This document shows positions 36,971-46,778 of a DNA stretch of 64,000 bases, piece by piece (the stretch's first letter is position 1; each line of letters starts with the position of its first letter). A program made the position numbers and the translations under genes. Origin of the DNA: Devosia aquimaris (GTDB taxonomy: Bacteria > Pseudomonadota > Alphaproteobacteria > Rhizobiales > Devosiaceae); NCBI RefSeq assembly GCF_020169335.1, contig NZ_JAIEZN010000001.1:1567426-1631425 (forward strand). Reading direction: 5' to 3'. The notes under the pieces were generated by a model that ran no database searches, was not told where the DNA came from, and saw only the letters and a program-made list of their open reading frames with translations.

Positions 36971-38237
36971 TACCGTCCACCCATTTCTTGCCACGATAGG
37001 ACCCAAGCATCTCGGCTATTGACCGCCAATGATCATAGTCGACAGATACCTGCCATAACTTATCAAAGAATCCAGCAAATCCAAGAGCGACTTCCTCGTC
37101 AGAAGAGAAATAGTTGTTCTCCAAATTGTCGGTAATTGCTGAATAGGTAAGATTTCCAGAGCCGAAAAGGACCCGTATTCCAAAAGACCCCCGGAATATG
37201 AAGAATTTGGAGTGGAGAAAGCTGCTGCCTGGTTTAGTGAGCAGGTATCGTCGGGACACACCAAGGCCGCACAACTGGCGGTCCCATAGAATGTGCTCGT
37301 CATAGCTATTTGCCAACCCTGCAACAGTTGGATCGGTGGACAACAGTATATCGTCATCCCGCAGATATCTGACTTTGGCGCCATTATCTGCCGCAAGCCG
37401 AATGATCTCCAGGATCCGGTCGGAATTGTAGGATTGAGATGAAATGTCTATTTCATCGGAGCGACCGGCCCAGAAGGCCAACTGCGCGAGGTACGCGTCC
37501 TGATCGAATGGCATCAGGTAGGGGACGACAGAGGCATCTCGGGTACTGTAGGACGGTAAACGGCATTGCTGGTACAAGCCTTTCAGAGGCTCATCCTGCG
37601 GAAACGCCATGAAGCGCTCGAAGATTTGGACCACGCATCTGTGCCATAAATAGAGCTGGCTTGTCGCCGAGCCTCTAAATAACACGTTGAAATCGACCAC
37701 CGTGGCTGACCGAGTAGTGGGGTTGCCGCTGGAGACATATGTCCAGCTTTCGTTATCGGCGACGGCTGCAAGAAACTTCGGGTGGAAAGAGGAAAGCCCG
37801 TCAAATAATGGGACAGATCTTACGCTCTTATGAGCCGAGGCTAGGCTGCAGTTCAATAAGGGACGTAGCGCGCTATCGCTTCCCCCTACGAAAAGCCTGA
37901 CGTGGACGGCGCTTGGAGACAAGGCGCTGCATAGCACCCGAGAAAAAGTCCGATCAGCGACTGCCCAGAACAATCCATCGACCTGATCAAAGTGGCCCTG
38001 ATTTATTCTGAGCAGCGAAATGAGGTAGCTATCGCCCTGACGTTCTTGATCTTCAGCATCGCAATAGAGCTCGAAAGTGGGAAGCTGGCGGTCGGTGTCG
38101 GGGATGACGTTCGGCTCACGGCCGCTGGACACGGCATTGCATTTTGGAAGATTGCCAAAGAAAGCGACGTTTTCCACTGGGGGGCTCAGTTGGCCGGATA
38201 TCACGATCAGCAGCGCGGTGAGTGCTTGGAGAAACAC
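36942..38237 (-). CDS. Secreted phospholipase D-like (HKD) protein
   Basis: 431 residues from a GTG at 38237. A hydrophobic N-terminus (LTALLIVISGQLS) suggests a signal peptide. Two half-sites of the PLD fold are visible: HPKFLAAV followed by SSGNPT (about residues 151-176), and HSKFFIFR followed by FGSGNLT (about 341-365). Both keep the H-x-K and the downstream G/S-N, so the active site looks intact, though the usual aspartate of HxKxxxxD is replaced. PLD-fold enzymes can be nucleases (Nuc, BfiI) or lipases. Next to an endonuclease/exonuclease-phosphatase gene, a nuclease role is favoured. Confidence 0.72.
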   Translation of the reverse strand: MFLQALTALLIVISGQLSPPVENVAFFGNLPKCNAVSSGREPNVIPDTDRQLPTFELYCDAEDQERQGDSYLISLLRINQGHFDQVDGLFWAVADRTFSRVLCSALSPSAVHVRLFVGGSDSALRPLLNCSLASAHKSVRSVPLFDGLSSFHPKFLAAVADNESWTYVSSGNPTTRSATVVDFNVLFRGSATSQLYLWHRCVVQIFERFMAFPQDEPLKGLYQQCRLPSYSTRDASVVPYLMPFDQDAYLAQLAFWAGRSDEIDISSQSYNSDRILEIIRLAADNGAKVRYLRDDDILLSTDPTVAGLANSYDEHILWDRQLCGLGVSRRYLLTKPGSSFLHSKFFIFRGSFGIRVLFGSGNLTYSAITDNLENNYFSSDEEVALGFAGFFDKLWQVSVDYDHWRSIAEMLGSYRGKKWVDGNDCAKRSSR

Positions 38238-38242
38238 AGTTG

Positions 38243-39142
38243 CTACCCACCTGCCAGTTCGAAGGCTACAGGGCAGTGATCACTGATCCGGTTCGGCAGA
38301 AGTAGTTCCAGATCGCTCGTTTCGATAGGAACGGTCGCTAGCCGCAACCCTGCGGCCAATTTTGCCACAATGACAAAGTCGATCGGCTGCGGCGACGGCC
38401 TCAGCCAGCATGGTGGTATGGCGATGAACTCCCTCGCCCACGGCACTTTGTCGTCGCGCCATTGCTTGAGACGTGGGTTAAGCAACTCTCTATTGAAATC
38501 GCCGATCACCAGCAACGCATCTACCAAACCAATCTTCTGCTCCACGCCAGCTCCGATCGCTTCGAACTGTGAGTTCATCAACCGGCAGTCCAACTGGACG
38601 CTAGCGAGGGTGTCATTGCAACCGCTTTTCATATGAGCGTGGACCAGCCCGATCTTTTGCTGCCCCCAGGCTAGTTGGACGTAAAGTATATCCCGGGTGA
38701 GATAATTTCCATCCACGGCCCCGTCCAGACGCCAGCTTTCGGTTTCGGCAACCTGAAGTGTTGCATTCTCCGCAATCGCAACGAAAGGTTGCACCAGTCT
38801 TTCTAGTTGAGGCGGAGCACTGACTATTTCGCGATACTCCTCGGTGGACAGCACCGAGTATAGAGGACCCACCGTCGATCGAACGGCTAGATCGTTTACC
38901 GCCTCTTGAAGCAGCAGCGCGTCGTACCCGTCAGCCAAAATCTGCCTTATCGCAAGGAGGTCGGCTTCAAGTCGCCTGGTACCAATTGCTCCACGATAGG
39001 AGTATCCAGATGCCGGAACGTAGTTCGACACGTTCCAAGACAGGAATTTGATGGTATCGGCCGAGGAAGCCGGGGGAGAGACGCTTCCGAGAATACAAAA
39101 GAAGGCAATGACCTGCTTGATGTATCTGGCCCCGATCACCAC
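38243..39142 (-). CDS. Secreted endonuclease/exonuclease/phosphatase-family protein
   Basis: 299 residues with a Sec signal peptide (cleavage near SSA|D, about residue 28). EEP-fold motifs are all present: FLSWNVSNYV, LLLQEAV (metal Glu), HAHMKSGC, VIGDFNRE (catalytic Asp/Asn), and a terminal ISDHCPVAFEL (catalytic Asp-His). DNase I-like nucleases, phosphatases and sphingomyelinases share this fold. It ends 6 nt before the PLD gene start. The pair would be exported together. Confidence 0.82.
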   Translation of the reverse strand: MVIGARYIKQVIAFFCILGSVSPPASSADTIKFLSWNVSNYVPASGYSYRGAIGTRRLEADLLAIRQILADGYDALLLQEAVNDLAVRSTVGPLYSVLSTEEYREIVSAPPQLERLVQPFVAIAENATLQVAETESWRLDGAVDGNYLTRDILYVQLAWGQQKIGLVHAHMKSGCNDTLASVQLDCRLMNSQFEAIGAGVEQKIGLVDALLVIGDFNRELLNPRLKQWRDDKVPWAREFIAIPPCWLRPSPQPIDFVIVAKLAAGLRLATVPIETSDLELLLPNRISDHCPVAFELAGG

Positions 39143-39246
39143 GCCACCCCATAGAGATTAGCCACTCTCATAAGGATTGAAGTTGCCATACCACCCGCAC
39201 CTTGACAAATGCAATCAGCCTCTGTCTGGTTACTTCCAGACGAGCC

Positions 39247-39441
39247 TCACTTCCCTGCCCGCTCAAGCAGCCGCGTCAGGTTGGCCTCAATGCGCTGATC
39301 GGTGTTCTTTGACCTGAGCCCCAAGTTCCCTCCGATTTTGAGGAGAGTCCTTGGGTTGATGAAATGCCGCCGAAGTTTGGACCGCCCCGACGGCGTGTAA
39401 GTGTTAGCTTGACCGACGGCTGGACTTATTTTTGCCTGCCC
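39247..39441 (-). pseudogene. C-terminal fragment of an unidentified gene
   Basis: The minus frame after a TGA (39442-39444) is open for about 64 codons and reads YTPSGRSKLRRHFINPRTLL, then KIGGNLGLRS, and a final helix ending LTRLLERAGK. It has no start of its own and no ribosome site. It looks like the tail of a longer protein that was cut when the adjacent genes arrived. I do not recognise the parent. Confidence 0.4.
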
Positions 39442-39454
39442 TCACTGACAAGGT

Positions 39455-40786
39455 CTATCTTCCGACAAGCCCCGGCATGGCGCGTCTAGCGCCGTCCTCC
39501 GATATGAGGTCCTCGCCCCTCATCTCAACAATTCTTAAAAACACCGAAGCCGACAGCTCACTCGCAAACGTTTGAGCTTTGTCTTTCTTACTGCCATCTG
39601 CAAAATCAGCTATGCCCTTGATAGCGAAATACTGGGGCGGTCTACCCATGGACCTATAGGCAGCCGTATAGAGCGCGTAGATTTCCATCTCCAAGCCCAC
39701 TGCTGTGGCGTGCCGAGCCTCGATCGATCTGCGGAGATCCTCGTCGGCTACAATTGATGAGCCTGATAAGACAAGGCCAGATCTAACGCGAGGTACGTCG
39801 CCAACATCACTACCTAGCGCCTTCTTGAGGGACCTAAACCGCGGTAGCTTTGCCTTGGACGACATTAGCTCGGCAAAACTATCGTCGTACCTCTCGATCA
39901 TCTCGTCGATGACGGCACGGCTGCCAGGCGAACAGTTTCGGTTTTTTCCCCTGTCATCAAAAACAGACTTTCCATCATCGCGGCTATGTTTCCCGTCCTG
40001 CCAGCAGGCAGCCTCGGTGGCGACGATGCAATCCAAAAGATTGCATCCTTTTCCCTCGAAACCGGCGCACATGCCTAACATCGCCACAACTCTCGGACGC
40101 AAAAACTGGATCGCTTGAGCGGCGATAGCTGCTGTCCCAGCCAGCCCCATTTCACCTACACAAACAAGCGCAGTCTTAAAGGACCGGCCGGATTGGGTAT
40201 GAATTGCACCGAAGTGGGAAGCCTCCCTCCAAACCGGGTGTCGCGACGACTTGGTTTCACCGAACAAGACATTTCGTATTGGCAAATACTCACTATCGTG
40301 CCTAGCAGTTAAAACCAGAAAATCGAAGTCAAAATTCGACATCTGAAAGGACAGGCTAGTATGAATTGCGGTCGCGATGAACCTAATTTTTGCGCCAATG
40401 AAGTTTGCCCAACCATCTTCATTCCAATTGAATACCGATAGTCCGAACAGATTTTCCTCAAAGAACAACTTTTCTTGCTCTGCCATATCCTCATATTCGG
40501 TAAGGCCGAATATATTGACGGGCGTACTTAAGGTTCCTGATGCAATTTTCTCGATGAGGATCCTCGACCAGCGTGGATGTGGCTCCCCGTTGCCGGCCGG
40601 GAGCATGATGTCCAAAACTACAAAATCAAACACCTGCTCTGAAAGCCTAGCGCAGGCCTCTTCGTAGTTTCCTGCTTCCACAAAAGCCAAGTTAAACGGA
40701 GCGGTTGTCTCTGCCAACCTCTCCATCACTCGACGCCTTTTGGCCTCGGAATCGTCAATTATCAAAACGCGAAAGTCGTTCCGCAT
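39455..40786 (-). CDS. Receiver domain fused to a nucleoside phosphorylase domain
   Basis: 443 residues. Residues 1 to about 130 are a CheY-like receiver: the acidic pair in IIDDSE (about 10-14) and phospho-acceptor D59 in VVLDIMLPAG; the usual lysine near position 105 is not obvious. Residues about 150-425 are a PNP/MTAN-type nucleoside phosphorylase: GEMGLAGTAAIAAQA, MLGMCAGFEG, the nucleoside-binding VGLEMEIYAL and the catalytic-aspartate region KGIADFADGS. The ATG at 40786 overlaps the stop of the lone receiver (TGATG), with a T7 run just upstream. No transcription-factor output domain is present, so phosphorylation would gate an enzyme that cuts nucleosides or nucleotides. Confidence 0.85.
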   Translation of the reverse strand: MRNDFRVLIIDDSEAKRRRVMERLAETTAPFNLAFVEAGNYEEACARLSEQVFDFVVLDIMLPAGNGEPHPRWSRILIEKIASGTLSTPVNIFGLTEYEDMAEQEKLFFEENLFGLSVFNWNEDGWANFIGAKIRFIATAIHTSLSFQMSNFDFDFLVLTARHDSEYLPIRNVLFGETKSSRHPVWREASHFGAIHTQSGRSFKTALVCVGEMGLAGTAAIAAQAIQFLRPRVVAMLGMCAGFEGKGCNLLDCIVATEAACWQDGKHSRDDGKSVFDDRGKNRNCSPGSRAVIDEMIERYDDSFAELMSSKAKLPRFRSLKKALGSDVGDVPRVRSGLVLSGSSIVADEDLRRSIEARHATAVGLEMEIYALYTAAYRSMGRPPQYFAIKGIADFADGSKKDKAQTFASELSASVFLRIVEMRGEDLISEDGARRAMPGLVGR

Positions 40787-41241
40787 CAAAAAAACCTGCT
40801 GGCCAAATCAGTTAAGACTGGCTGCCACTCGGTGCTAGACAGGTCCACCTCAACGACGCCCCGAAGGTTGTCGGTGAAAATTTCCTCAAGAGTAGTTGCC
40901 ACCTCGTGGACGCTATGAAAGTCACCGAACTCAGTGTCAACAAATGAAGAATGTTGGGTCGCAATCAATACGGGAACGCCAATGCGCATTTCGTCCAGTT
41001 GTTGCAGTACCTTCACGCCAGCAAGTTGTGGCCGGTCTATTCCTTCCTTCATACCGCTGGCCCGCTGAAAAGACAGATCCAGGACCACCCCATCCCATCG
41101 TTCAGCCGTGAGGACCACCATGGCGACGGACACAGTGTTAACTAGAAGAATATACGCCAACTCCCCGAAGGCAGCCTTTAGGGCAAAAGTTATGGCGTTC
41201 GCCTTCTGAATGTTATCCTCAACTATGAGAACTCGCTTCAT
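40786..41241 (-). CDS. Stand-alone receiver-like protein
   Basis: 151 residues. The receiver hallmark acidic residues are in VLIVEDN (about 4-10), and the phospho-acceptor candidate is D55 in VVLDLSFQR. The threonine/serine is in LIATQHSS, and the conserved lysine is missing. The ATG has GGGAGGAAG 9-11 nt upstream, inside the end of the kinase-like gene, with which it overlaps by 23 nt. It may relay phosphate between the kinase-like protein and the receiver-phosphorylase, or act as a phosphate sink. Confidence 0.8.
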   Translation of the reverse strand: MKRVLIVEDNIQKANAITFALKAAFGELAYILLVNTVSVAMVVLTAERWDGVVLDLSFQRASGMKEGIDRPQLAGVKVLQQLDEMRIGVPVLIATQHSSFVDTEFGDFHSVHEVATTLEEIFTDNLRGVVEVDLSSTEWQPVLTDLASRFF

Positions 41242-44152
41242 AAATCGCGCTTCCTCCCTTGTGCTTGAGTATCACTCCGACTTCAAGTCTTCGGGGGTTA
41301 GAAAGCAATCGCAAACGAATTTGGGGCTTTGAGCCTAGCGACTGCAGGCCGCGCGCGATAATTTTCTGAAGTCCAGACCCGGTGTCCTCAGCGGCCTTTT
41401 TTGGGCTAGCCTGATTTGCTGAACGGACCAGTTCAGGCAGCTCGTTCCTGATCTTTGCGGCTGTTGCAGTGCTTATAGTGTTCTGACAAATGACCCGCAA
41501 TTCGTTACGGCCAACCTGCAGTTCAATCTGAATTTTAGTGGCCTTGCCCATGTTTGAATGCTTAAAGCCGTTCGAGATCAAATTCTTACACACAGAATCG
41601 AGAAATGCGTAGAATTTGCCAGAAACTTCGTACTCCGAGCTTGTCACGACCACCCCTTCGCCCGGAATGATTCTGGACGTTGTAGAGCTTATTAGGTTGG
41701 GGCGTTCGGGCCTATGGCTCAAGGCAACGAGCTTTACTAGATTCGAAAACTTGAAATGCTCAATTCGCTCGTCTGGGTCGGCGATAGCTATCCATCGAGC
41801 CGCTTCTCCAACAGCCGTAGCGAGCTGCATGCTTAGAGCTTCCGTGAATCTAGTATGACCCAGTTCATCATGGCCCCAACCTTCCCAGTCTTCCGAAGGA
41901 ATGATGGCCGTTATCCGTATAAGATACTCTTGCACTGTACGTGCAAGTTCTTCTCTTGCCTTGCTGAGAAAATAATCCACCTCGGATTTAATTAACTTAA
42001 CGGCTTTGTATATCGTTTCGTTAGCGTTCAAGACATTCTGCGGTTGCGCAAGGTCCGCATTAAGAAGACGGGTAACTACCGTCGACGAACGAACGAAGAC
42101 TGTACTTTCAGGGTCAACGGCCAAGTGCCGAGTATTGTAGGCCTTGATTGCACTTGTCAGCTCGTCGTGCAAGCGGTTTAGCAGAGCCCCGACCTCCGTC
42201 GGCTGGCCATCCGCTGTGAGGGGGCGCAGCCGCGTTGGGGTGTACCCCTGAGCCCTGCCTGAACGACGGGACTCCGTAACCGCATCCTGAAATGCGGAGA
42301 TGAAGTGATTTAAGAGTTGGTTGTGTTTCAGGCCATCACTGATCGCAGTCTTAACATTGTCGGGACCGTCCAACATTACAAAGGAGACGATCTGAGAAGC
42401 CAGCAGCGCTGACATTCTTGGGACGATCTGGTCTTCTTCGTTTGCGTTGAGGTCAACCAAGCGTTTTGCGAACTGTAACCTATCGCCAAAGTAAGAGGCT
42501 ATTTGTTTGCCAGTATCTTCCCAACTGATACGGAGGGTACCCAGCATCTTGTGCCCACGCAAGAAAAGCACGCCTAGCGTAGCCTCTTCTTCACGAAGGA
42601 TATAATTGGCCTCCTCGTCCTCCAACATCCCCAACTGGGCTAGTTCGGTTGCAAGGTCGGATCGCAACGCGCTAAGCTTAGCGTCATCCCGGAGTTCCGC
42701 TGATTGCAGCAGCGGCTGTATCCATTCAGGTTGATGGTTCAGGGCTACTGCCAAGACTGCAATTGTAGACGGTTTGAGCAAAGACGAAAGGTACATCGAG
42801 CGTGCAAAACCGGACAATCCTTCAGCACTTTTAGCTAGCGAAAAAATCTTTGGATTTGGAAATGAATCTACAAGCGAGAGCATTGAACTCTCGTAAGCGC
42901 CATCTCCTTTCCGAATTCGAACGGAGCGGTGTCTTCGCCCAACATTTGGATGTCCACAAAGCAAATTGACGAGCGCCATCTCTGGACTAACAATTCTGGG
43001 TTCTCTTCGAATTGCTATAGTTAACGATGTCCAGTCAAGAAACCAGCAGCTGTACGGGTCAGTGTTATACAGCTCAACAATCTGCTCAACGGTCCTAGAA
43101 AAATCATTCCTATCGATACTATAGGCGATTTCTCTTATCTTCAAGATGATCCGGTCGAGCGATTCCATGTCATCAGATTTGACGATACCCTCGCCAGACA
43201 ACAAGTGTCCCAGAAACGGATCTTGGTTTCCCCGTTTTGCGAATAATTCGGTCGTGAACCTTTCGGCAACGTCGTCGTAGTTGCGGATCCGAGACCACCT
43301 CCTCAGCCACAACAACTTCGCCACCAAGGTCGCGACACCCCAAACTTCCGATAGAGCAACGTAAGTCGGGATGTCGAAGTGTTCTAGGTCCGCCTGTGCG
43401 TCACACAAGATGCACAGGAGAGTAGGTAAATCAGGCCCCATCACGCGAACGATATGCTTTCTCGCCGACAACAGAGACCTTCTCATGCCATCAATTCCGG
43501 CGCCGACAGTCGGTATGCCCAGTGTGTTGAGTAGCTTGAAGACGTCTTCCGTTGTTCCCAAATGGAGCTGCATTACAGATGCCACGCTTTCTGTAAGCTT
43601 ATTCCGCAACTCAGAGACGGAAGGATTGGTAGGGGACAAAGTCTCCCAAATTATCGACCGTGCCGCAGGTGAAGCGTCTGTAATTGGTTGCGGGAGGGGT
43701 GAATCGAGATACGCGCCGCCCAGGCAGTAAGCAATAAGAGCCGACCTAAAGTCGCTGACTGGCAGCCCAATCAAAAAGTCTCTCTCTGACAATATGGAAG
43801 AAAAATTGAAGTCTTGGAGTACAGAATACGCTAGATCGTCTAGCACTCCATCGCTTGAAACGATTCTATTCCCCTTCGAGCGCTCGTGAGGTGTTGCGAC
43901 ACTTGCAAGCTCACGCAAGTAGATCCCTCGAAGTTCGAAACCTCTAACAATAATGCTGTCTGTCACCGGCTTCCCCATCAAGGAAAATTGCTTCACAAAT
44001 TGGGTTTGGTCAAGGGCTGCCACCAGCCGGTCCCTTGTGAGGTTGGCGCGCTCATCCATTGGGCCGAAGACAGGAGAATAACGATAGCCATTACCCGAAG
44101 ACACATAAATCCAAATTGGAACTTGGACAATACGATACTCACTCTGAGACAT
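41219..44152 (-). CDS. Very large protein with C-terminal histidine-kinase-type ATPase domain
   Basis: 977 residues from ATG 44152 (a TTG 21 nt upstream is possible; neither has a clear ribosome site). Only the last 130 residues are recognisable: a GHKL ATPase with N-box KNLISNGFKHS (about 855) and G-box DTGSGLQKI (about 925). I find no clear phospho-acceptor histidine box before it. The first 850 residues have no membrane segment and are mostly helical, suggesting a cytoplasmic sensor. Overlap with the receiver gene and the layout of the three genes imply one transcript. The GC content is close to 50 percent, clearly foreign to the core. Confidence 0.75.
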   Translation of the reverse strand: MSQSEYRIVQVPIWIYVSSGNGYRYSPVFGPMDERANLTRDRLVAALDQTQFVKQFSLMGKPVTDSIIVRGFELRGIYLRELASVATPHERSKGNRIVSSDGVLDDLAYSVLQDFNFSSILSERDFLIGLPVSDFRSALIAYCLGGAYLDSPLPQPITDASPAARSIIWETLSPTNPSVSELRNKLTESVASVMQLHLGTTEDVFKLLNTLGIPTVGAGIDGMRRSLLSARKHIVRVMGPDLPTLLCILCDAQADLEHFDIPTYVALSEVWGVATLVAKLLWLRRWSRIRNYDDVAERFTTELFAKRGNQDPFLGHLLSGEGIVKSDDMESLDRIILKIREIAYSIDRNDFSRTVEQIVELYNTDPYSCWFLDWTSLTIAIRREPRIVSPEMALVNLLCGHPNVGRRHRSVRIRKGDGAYESSMLSLVDSFPNPKIFSLAKSAEGLSGFARSMYLSSLLKPSTIAVLAVALNHQPEWIQPLLQSAELRDDAKLSALRSDLATELAQLGMLEDEEANYILREEEATLGVLFLRGHKMLGTLRISWEDTGKQIASYFGDRLQFAKRLVDLNANEEDQIVPRMSALLASQIVSFVMLDGPDNVKTAISDGLKHNQLLNHFISAFQDAVTESRRSGRAQGYTPTRLRPLTADGQPTEVGALLNRLHDELTSAIKAYNTRHLAVDPESTVFVRSSTVVTRLLNADLAQPQNVLNANETIYKAVKLIKSEVDYFLSKAREELARTVQEYLIRITAIIPSEDWEGWGHDELGHTRFTEALSMQLATAVGEAARWIAIADPDERIEHFKFSNLVKLVALSHRPERPNLISSTTSRIIPGEGVVVTSSEYEVSGKFYAFLDSVCKNLISNGFKHSNMGKATKIQIELQVGRNELRVICQNTISTATAAKIRNELPELVRSANQASPKKAAEDTGSGLQKIIARGLQSLGSKPQIRLRLLSNPRRLEVGVILKHKGGSAIYEASSHS

Positions 44153-44445
44153 TACTTGCGTCAAGAAATCCAAAGCCGTCGATGAACTAGATGAAGTGTT
44201 GGCGCTTTCCTCAATCTCGCAGTCCCTGCCTTGTCACGCTGACGCAGCCAAGAAGCCACTATCTTTCGAATGCTGATGGCGTCGCCTAAACTTTGGATAT
44301 GCAACAGGTTGATATAGAAAACGGCTGGGCAATATGTCGCTATGCGATGGTCGACGTCATCGACGAACCGTAACGTCTTGGGTCGAAGAGTAATTTAGGA
44401 AGTTGATTTCGCAAGTTTGGAAGCGCGGCGTAAGTGTCGTGCCGA

Positions 44446-45967
44446 TCACATGTCGGTGGCATAGTTCCACGAAAGCAGTTCATTGATGCGACTCTGCTTG
44501 TGGTAGGCGACGATGGCTTGGAGGGTCGCGGCCAGCCAGGCATAGGGATTGACGGCGTTGAGCTTGCTGGTCTCGATCAACGAGGCGATGACGGCCTAGT
44601 TTTCGACCCCTGCATCATGGCCGGCGAAAAGTGCATTATTTCGGTTCAGCGCGATTGGCCGGATAGTCCGCTCGACGGCATTGTTGTCGAGCTCGATGCC
44701 GCCATCGGTGGGGAACAGCACTAACACCGGCCAGTATTTGGCGATGTAACTCAAGGCCTCCCCGAGCTGCGCTTTCGCGGAGACGCGGGCGCGATTAAGT
44801 TCAAGCCATTGTTTTATTCTTCCGGCCGCCGGTGCTAATCGCTGCTGGCGAGTGGCAAGGCGGGCATTCGGGCCGAGGCCTCGGATCTCGGCTTCGATGG
44901 CATAGAGCTCGCCGATGAGCCGCACACCCTCTTCTGCAGCCGGGGCAGTGCCTGCGCGGGTGATCTCAATCAGTTTGCGACGGGCATGGACCCAGCAATA
45001 GGCGAGCTGTATATCCGCTCCGACACGGCCGAGCGCAAGCGGCCGGTTATAGTCGGCATAGCCATCCACCTGCAGGATGCCGCTAAAGCCCTACAATATC
45101 CGTTCGGCATGAAGTCCACCTCGGCCGGGAGCAGATGTGAAGGCAACACCGGGTGGTGCGGTGCCACTCCAGGGCCGATCATCGCGGGCCAGAGCCTAGA
45201 AGTGTCCGGTCTTGGTCTTGCGGGCACCGGGATCGAGCACCGGGGCGCAGGTTTCATCCATGAACAGTTTCGATGACCGTTTGAAGTCAGCCATCAGGGC
45301 ATCGTAGGCCGACGCAAATCGAAGGCGGCCCGACCAACCCAATCGGCACGGGCTGAGCGGTCCTGATCAACACCCTGACGGGTAAAAATCTGCGCCTGGC
45401 GATACAACGGCGGGTGATCGGCGTACTTGCTGACTTGTACATGGGCGACCATGGCCTCGGTTGGCATCCCGCCCGGGATCAACCGCCCGGGTGCCGGAGC
45501 CTGCACCACGCAGTCCGTGCAGGATCGGCAAGCATATTTGGAGCGACGGGTCACGATCACCCGGAACTGGGCCGGATCACATCGAGCCGCTCGGAGACCT
45601 CCTCGTCAATGTGGTGCAGGCCGCCGACACAGCCACAGACCAGGCTTTCGGGCTCAATGATCTCTTCGATCCGCGGCAGGTGCTTGGGGAGCGACCCACG
45701 ATTGGCGCTGCGCGGTTTGGCCGGTCGCTTGGCGGCACGGTCCTAAGCATCTTCTTCGGCCTGGACCGCCGCGATGGCCGTTTCCAGATCCTCCAGCGCC
45801 AGCTCGAACTGGTCCGCATCGCTCTTTTCTGGTCGACGCCCGAACGCGGCGACCAGCTTTTCCAGTTGGGCAATCCGTTCATCCTTGCGCCGATCACGCA
45901 CCTCTGCGGTGACGAGCATCGCCTTTGGGGCAGCAATATCGTCAGGAAGTTCGGCGGCATCGAGCAT
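44446..45967 (-). pseudogene. tnpC: IS66 transposase TnpC, inactivated
   Basis: The pieces in order: an N-terminal helix with RDRRKDERIAQLEKLV and EKSDADQFELALEDLE; then TAG (before DRAAKRPAK); LPKHLPRIEEIIEPE; a frameshift near 45,575; IVTRRSKYACRSC (zinc fold); further shifts near 45,300 and 45,070-45,250; the DDE core QVDGYADYNRPL, YCWVHARRKLIE, and ELDNNAVERTIRP; and a TAG where GVENW is expected (44596-44598), followed by the ending SRINELLSWNYA. At least four disruptions. Confidence 0.85.
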
Positions 45968-46021
45968 GACCAGATTCTACCAAGTCAGGCGCTGCCGATA
46001 CCGCAAAAAACAAGCCTTGAG

Positions 46022-46389
46022 TCATCCCGCCGCAGCTATTCGACCGCTTCTGGGGCCCGCGCTTCCACCGACCGCCCCCCGCCGCCAGTCGAGCCTAGAG
46101 AACAGCGCCTCGAACTGTGCGTGGCTCAACGTCATCAAGCCGTCCTCCACCGCAGGCCAACTGAAGCTGTGCTCTTCAAGGCGCTTGTAGGCCAGGACCA
46201 GACCCGTGCCATCCCAGTAGAGCAACTTCAGCCGATCGCTCTTCCTGGCGCGGAACACAAAGATCGTGCCGGTGAACGGATCCTCGTGCAAACGTTCTTG
46301 ACCAGCGCAGCCAGGCTGTCGTGGCCTTTCCGGAGGTCAACCGGCTTGGTGGCTACCATGATCCGCAGCCGGTTCGAGGTGAAGATCAT
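46022..46389 (-). pseudogene. tnpB: IS66 TnpB (Orf2), frameshifted
   Basis: The ATG at 46389 overlaps the tnpA stop (ATGA) and reads MVATKPVDLRKGHDSLAALV. One base is missing near 46,290; the second frame continues HEDPFTGTIFVFRARKSDRL and LLYWDGTGLVL to the stop. These are hallmark TnpB segments. A single indel inactivates it. Confidence 0.85.
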
Positions 46390-46778
46390 GTGGTCGCCGT
46401 GAGTGCACGAAAGTCTAAAGCAATCCGTTGCGCGGAGGCGCCTGGCTTCAGCCGGATCACCACCGATCCCAGCACAATCTCCGGCCCGACCGCCGCCACC
46501 CGCTCCGCTGCCGTCACCTGCTCAATCATCGGAGCGACCATCAGCGTTGCCAACTCCACCGGATCCTATGGCGCCGCTAGCACCAACTTCCCGTTTCGGG
46601 CCATCGTCCGCCACGCCGAGACATGGTTCGCCTTTAGACCATACCGCCGCGCGACTTCGCCCACCGTGGTCCCAGGTCGCAGCGTCTCGGCAACAATCCG
46701 CGCCTTCTCATAGTCAGGCTGTTGCCGATTATGTCGCCGCCTGACGCCGCTTGTGAGAAGCTCCATTAGAGCGTCCAT
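46386..46778 (-). pseudogene. tnpA: IS66 TnpA (Orf1), nonsense-interrupted
   Basis: A helix-turn-helix protein with GTTVGEVARRYGLKANHVSAW. A TAG after LVLAAP (46566-46568) stops it, and the same frame continues DPVELATLMVAP to the proper end 55 codons later. As in tnpC the damage is an amber stop. Confidence 0.8.
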
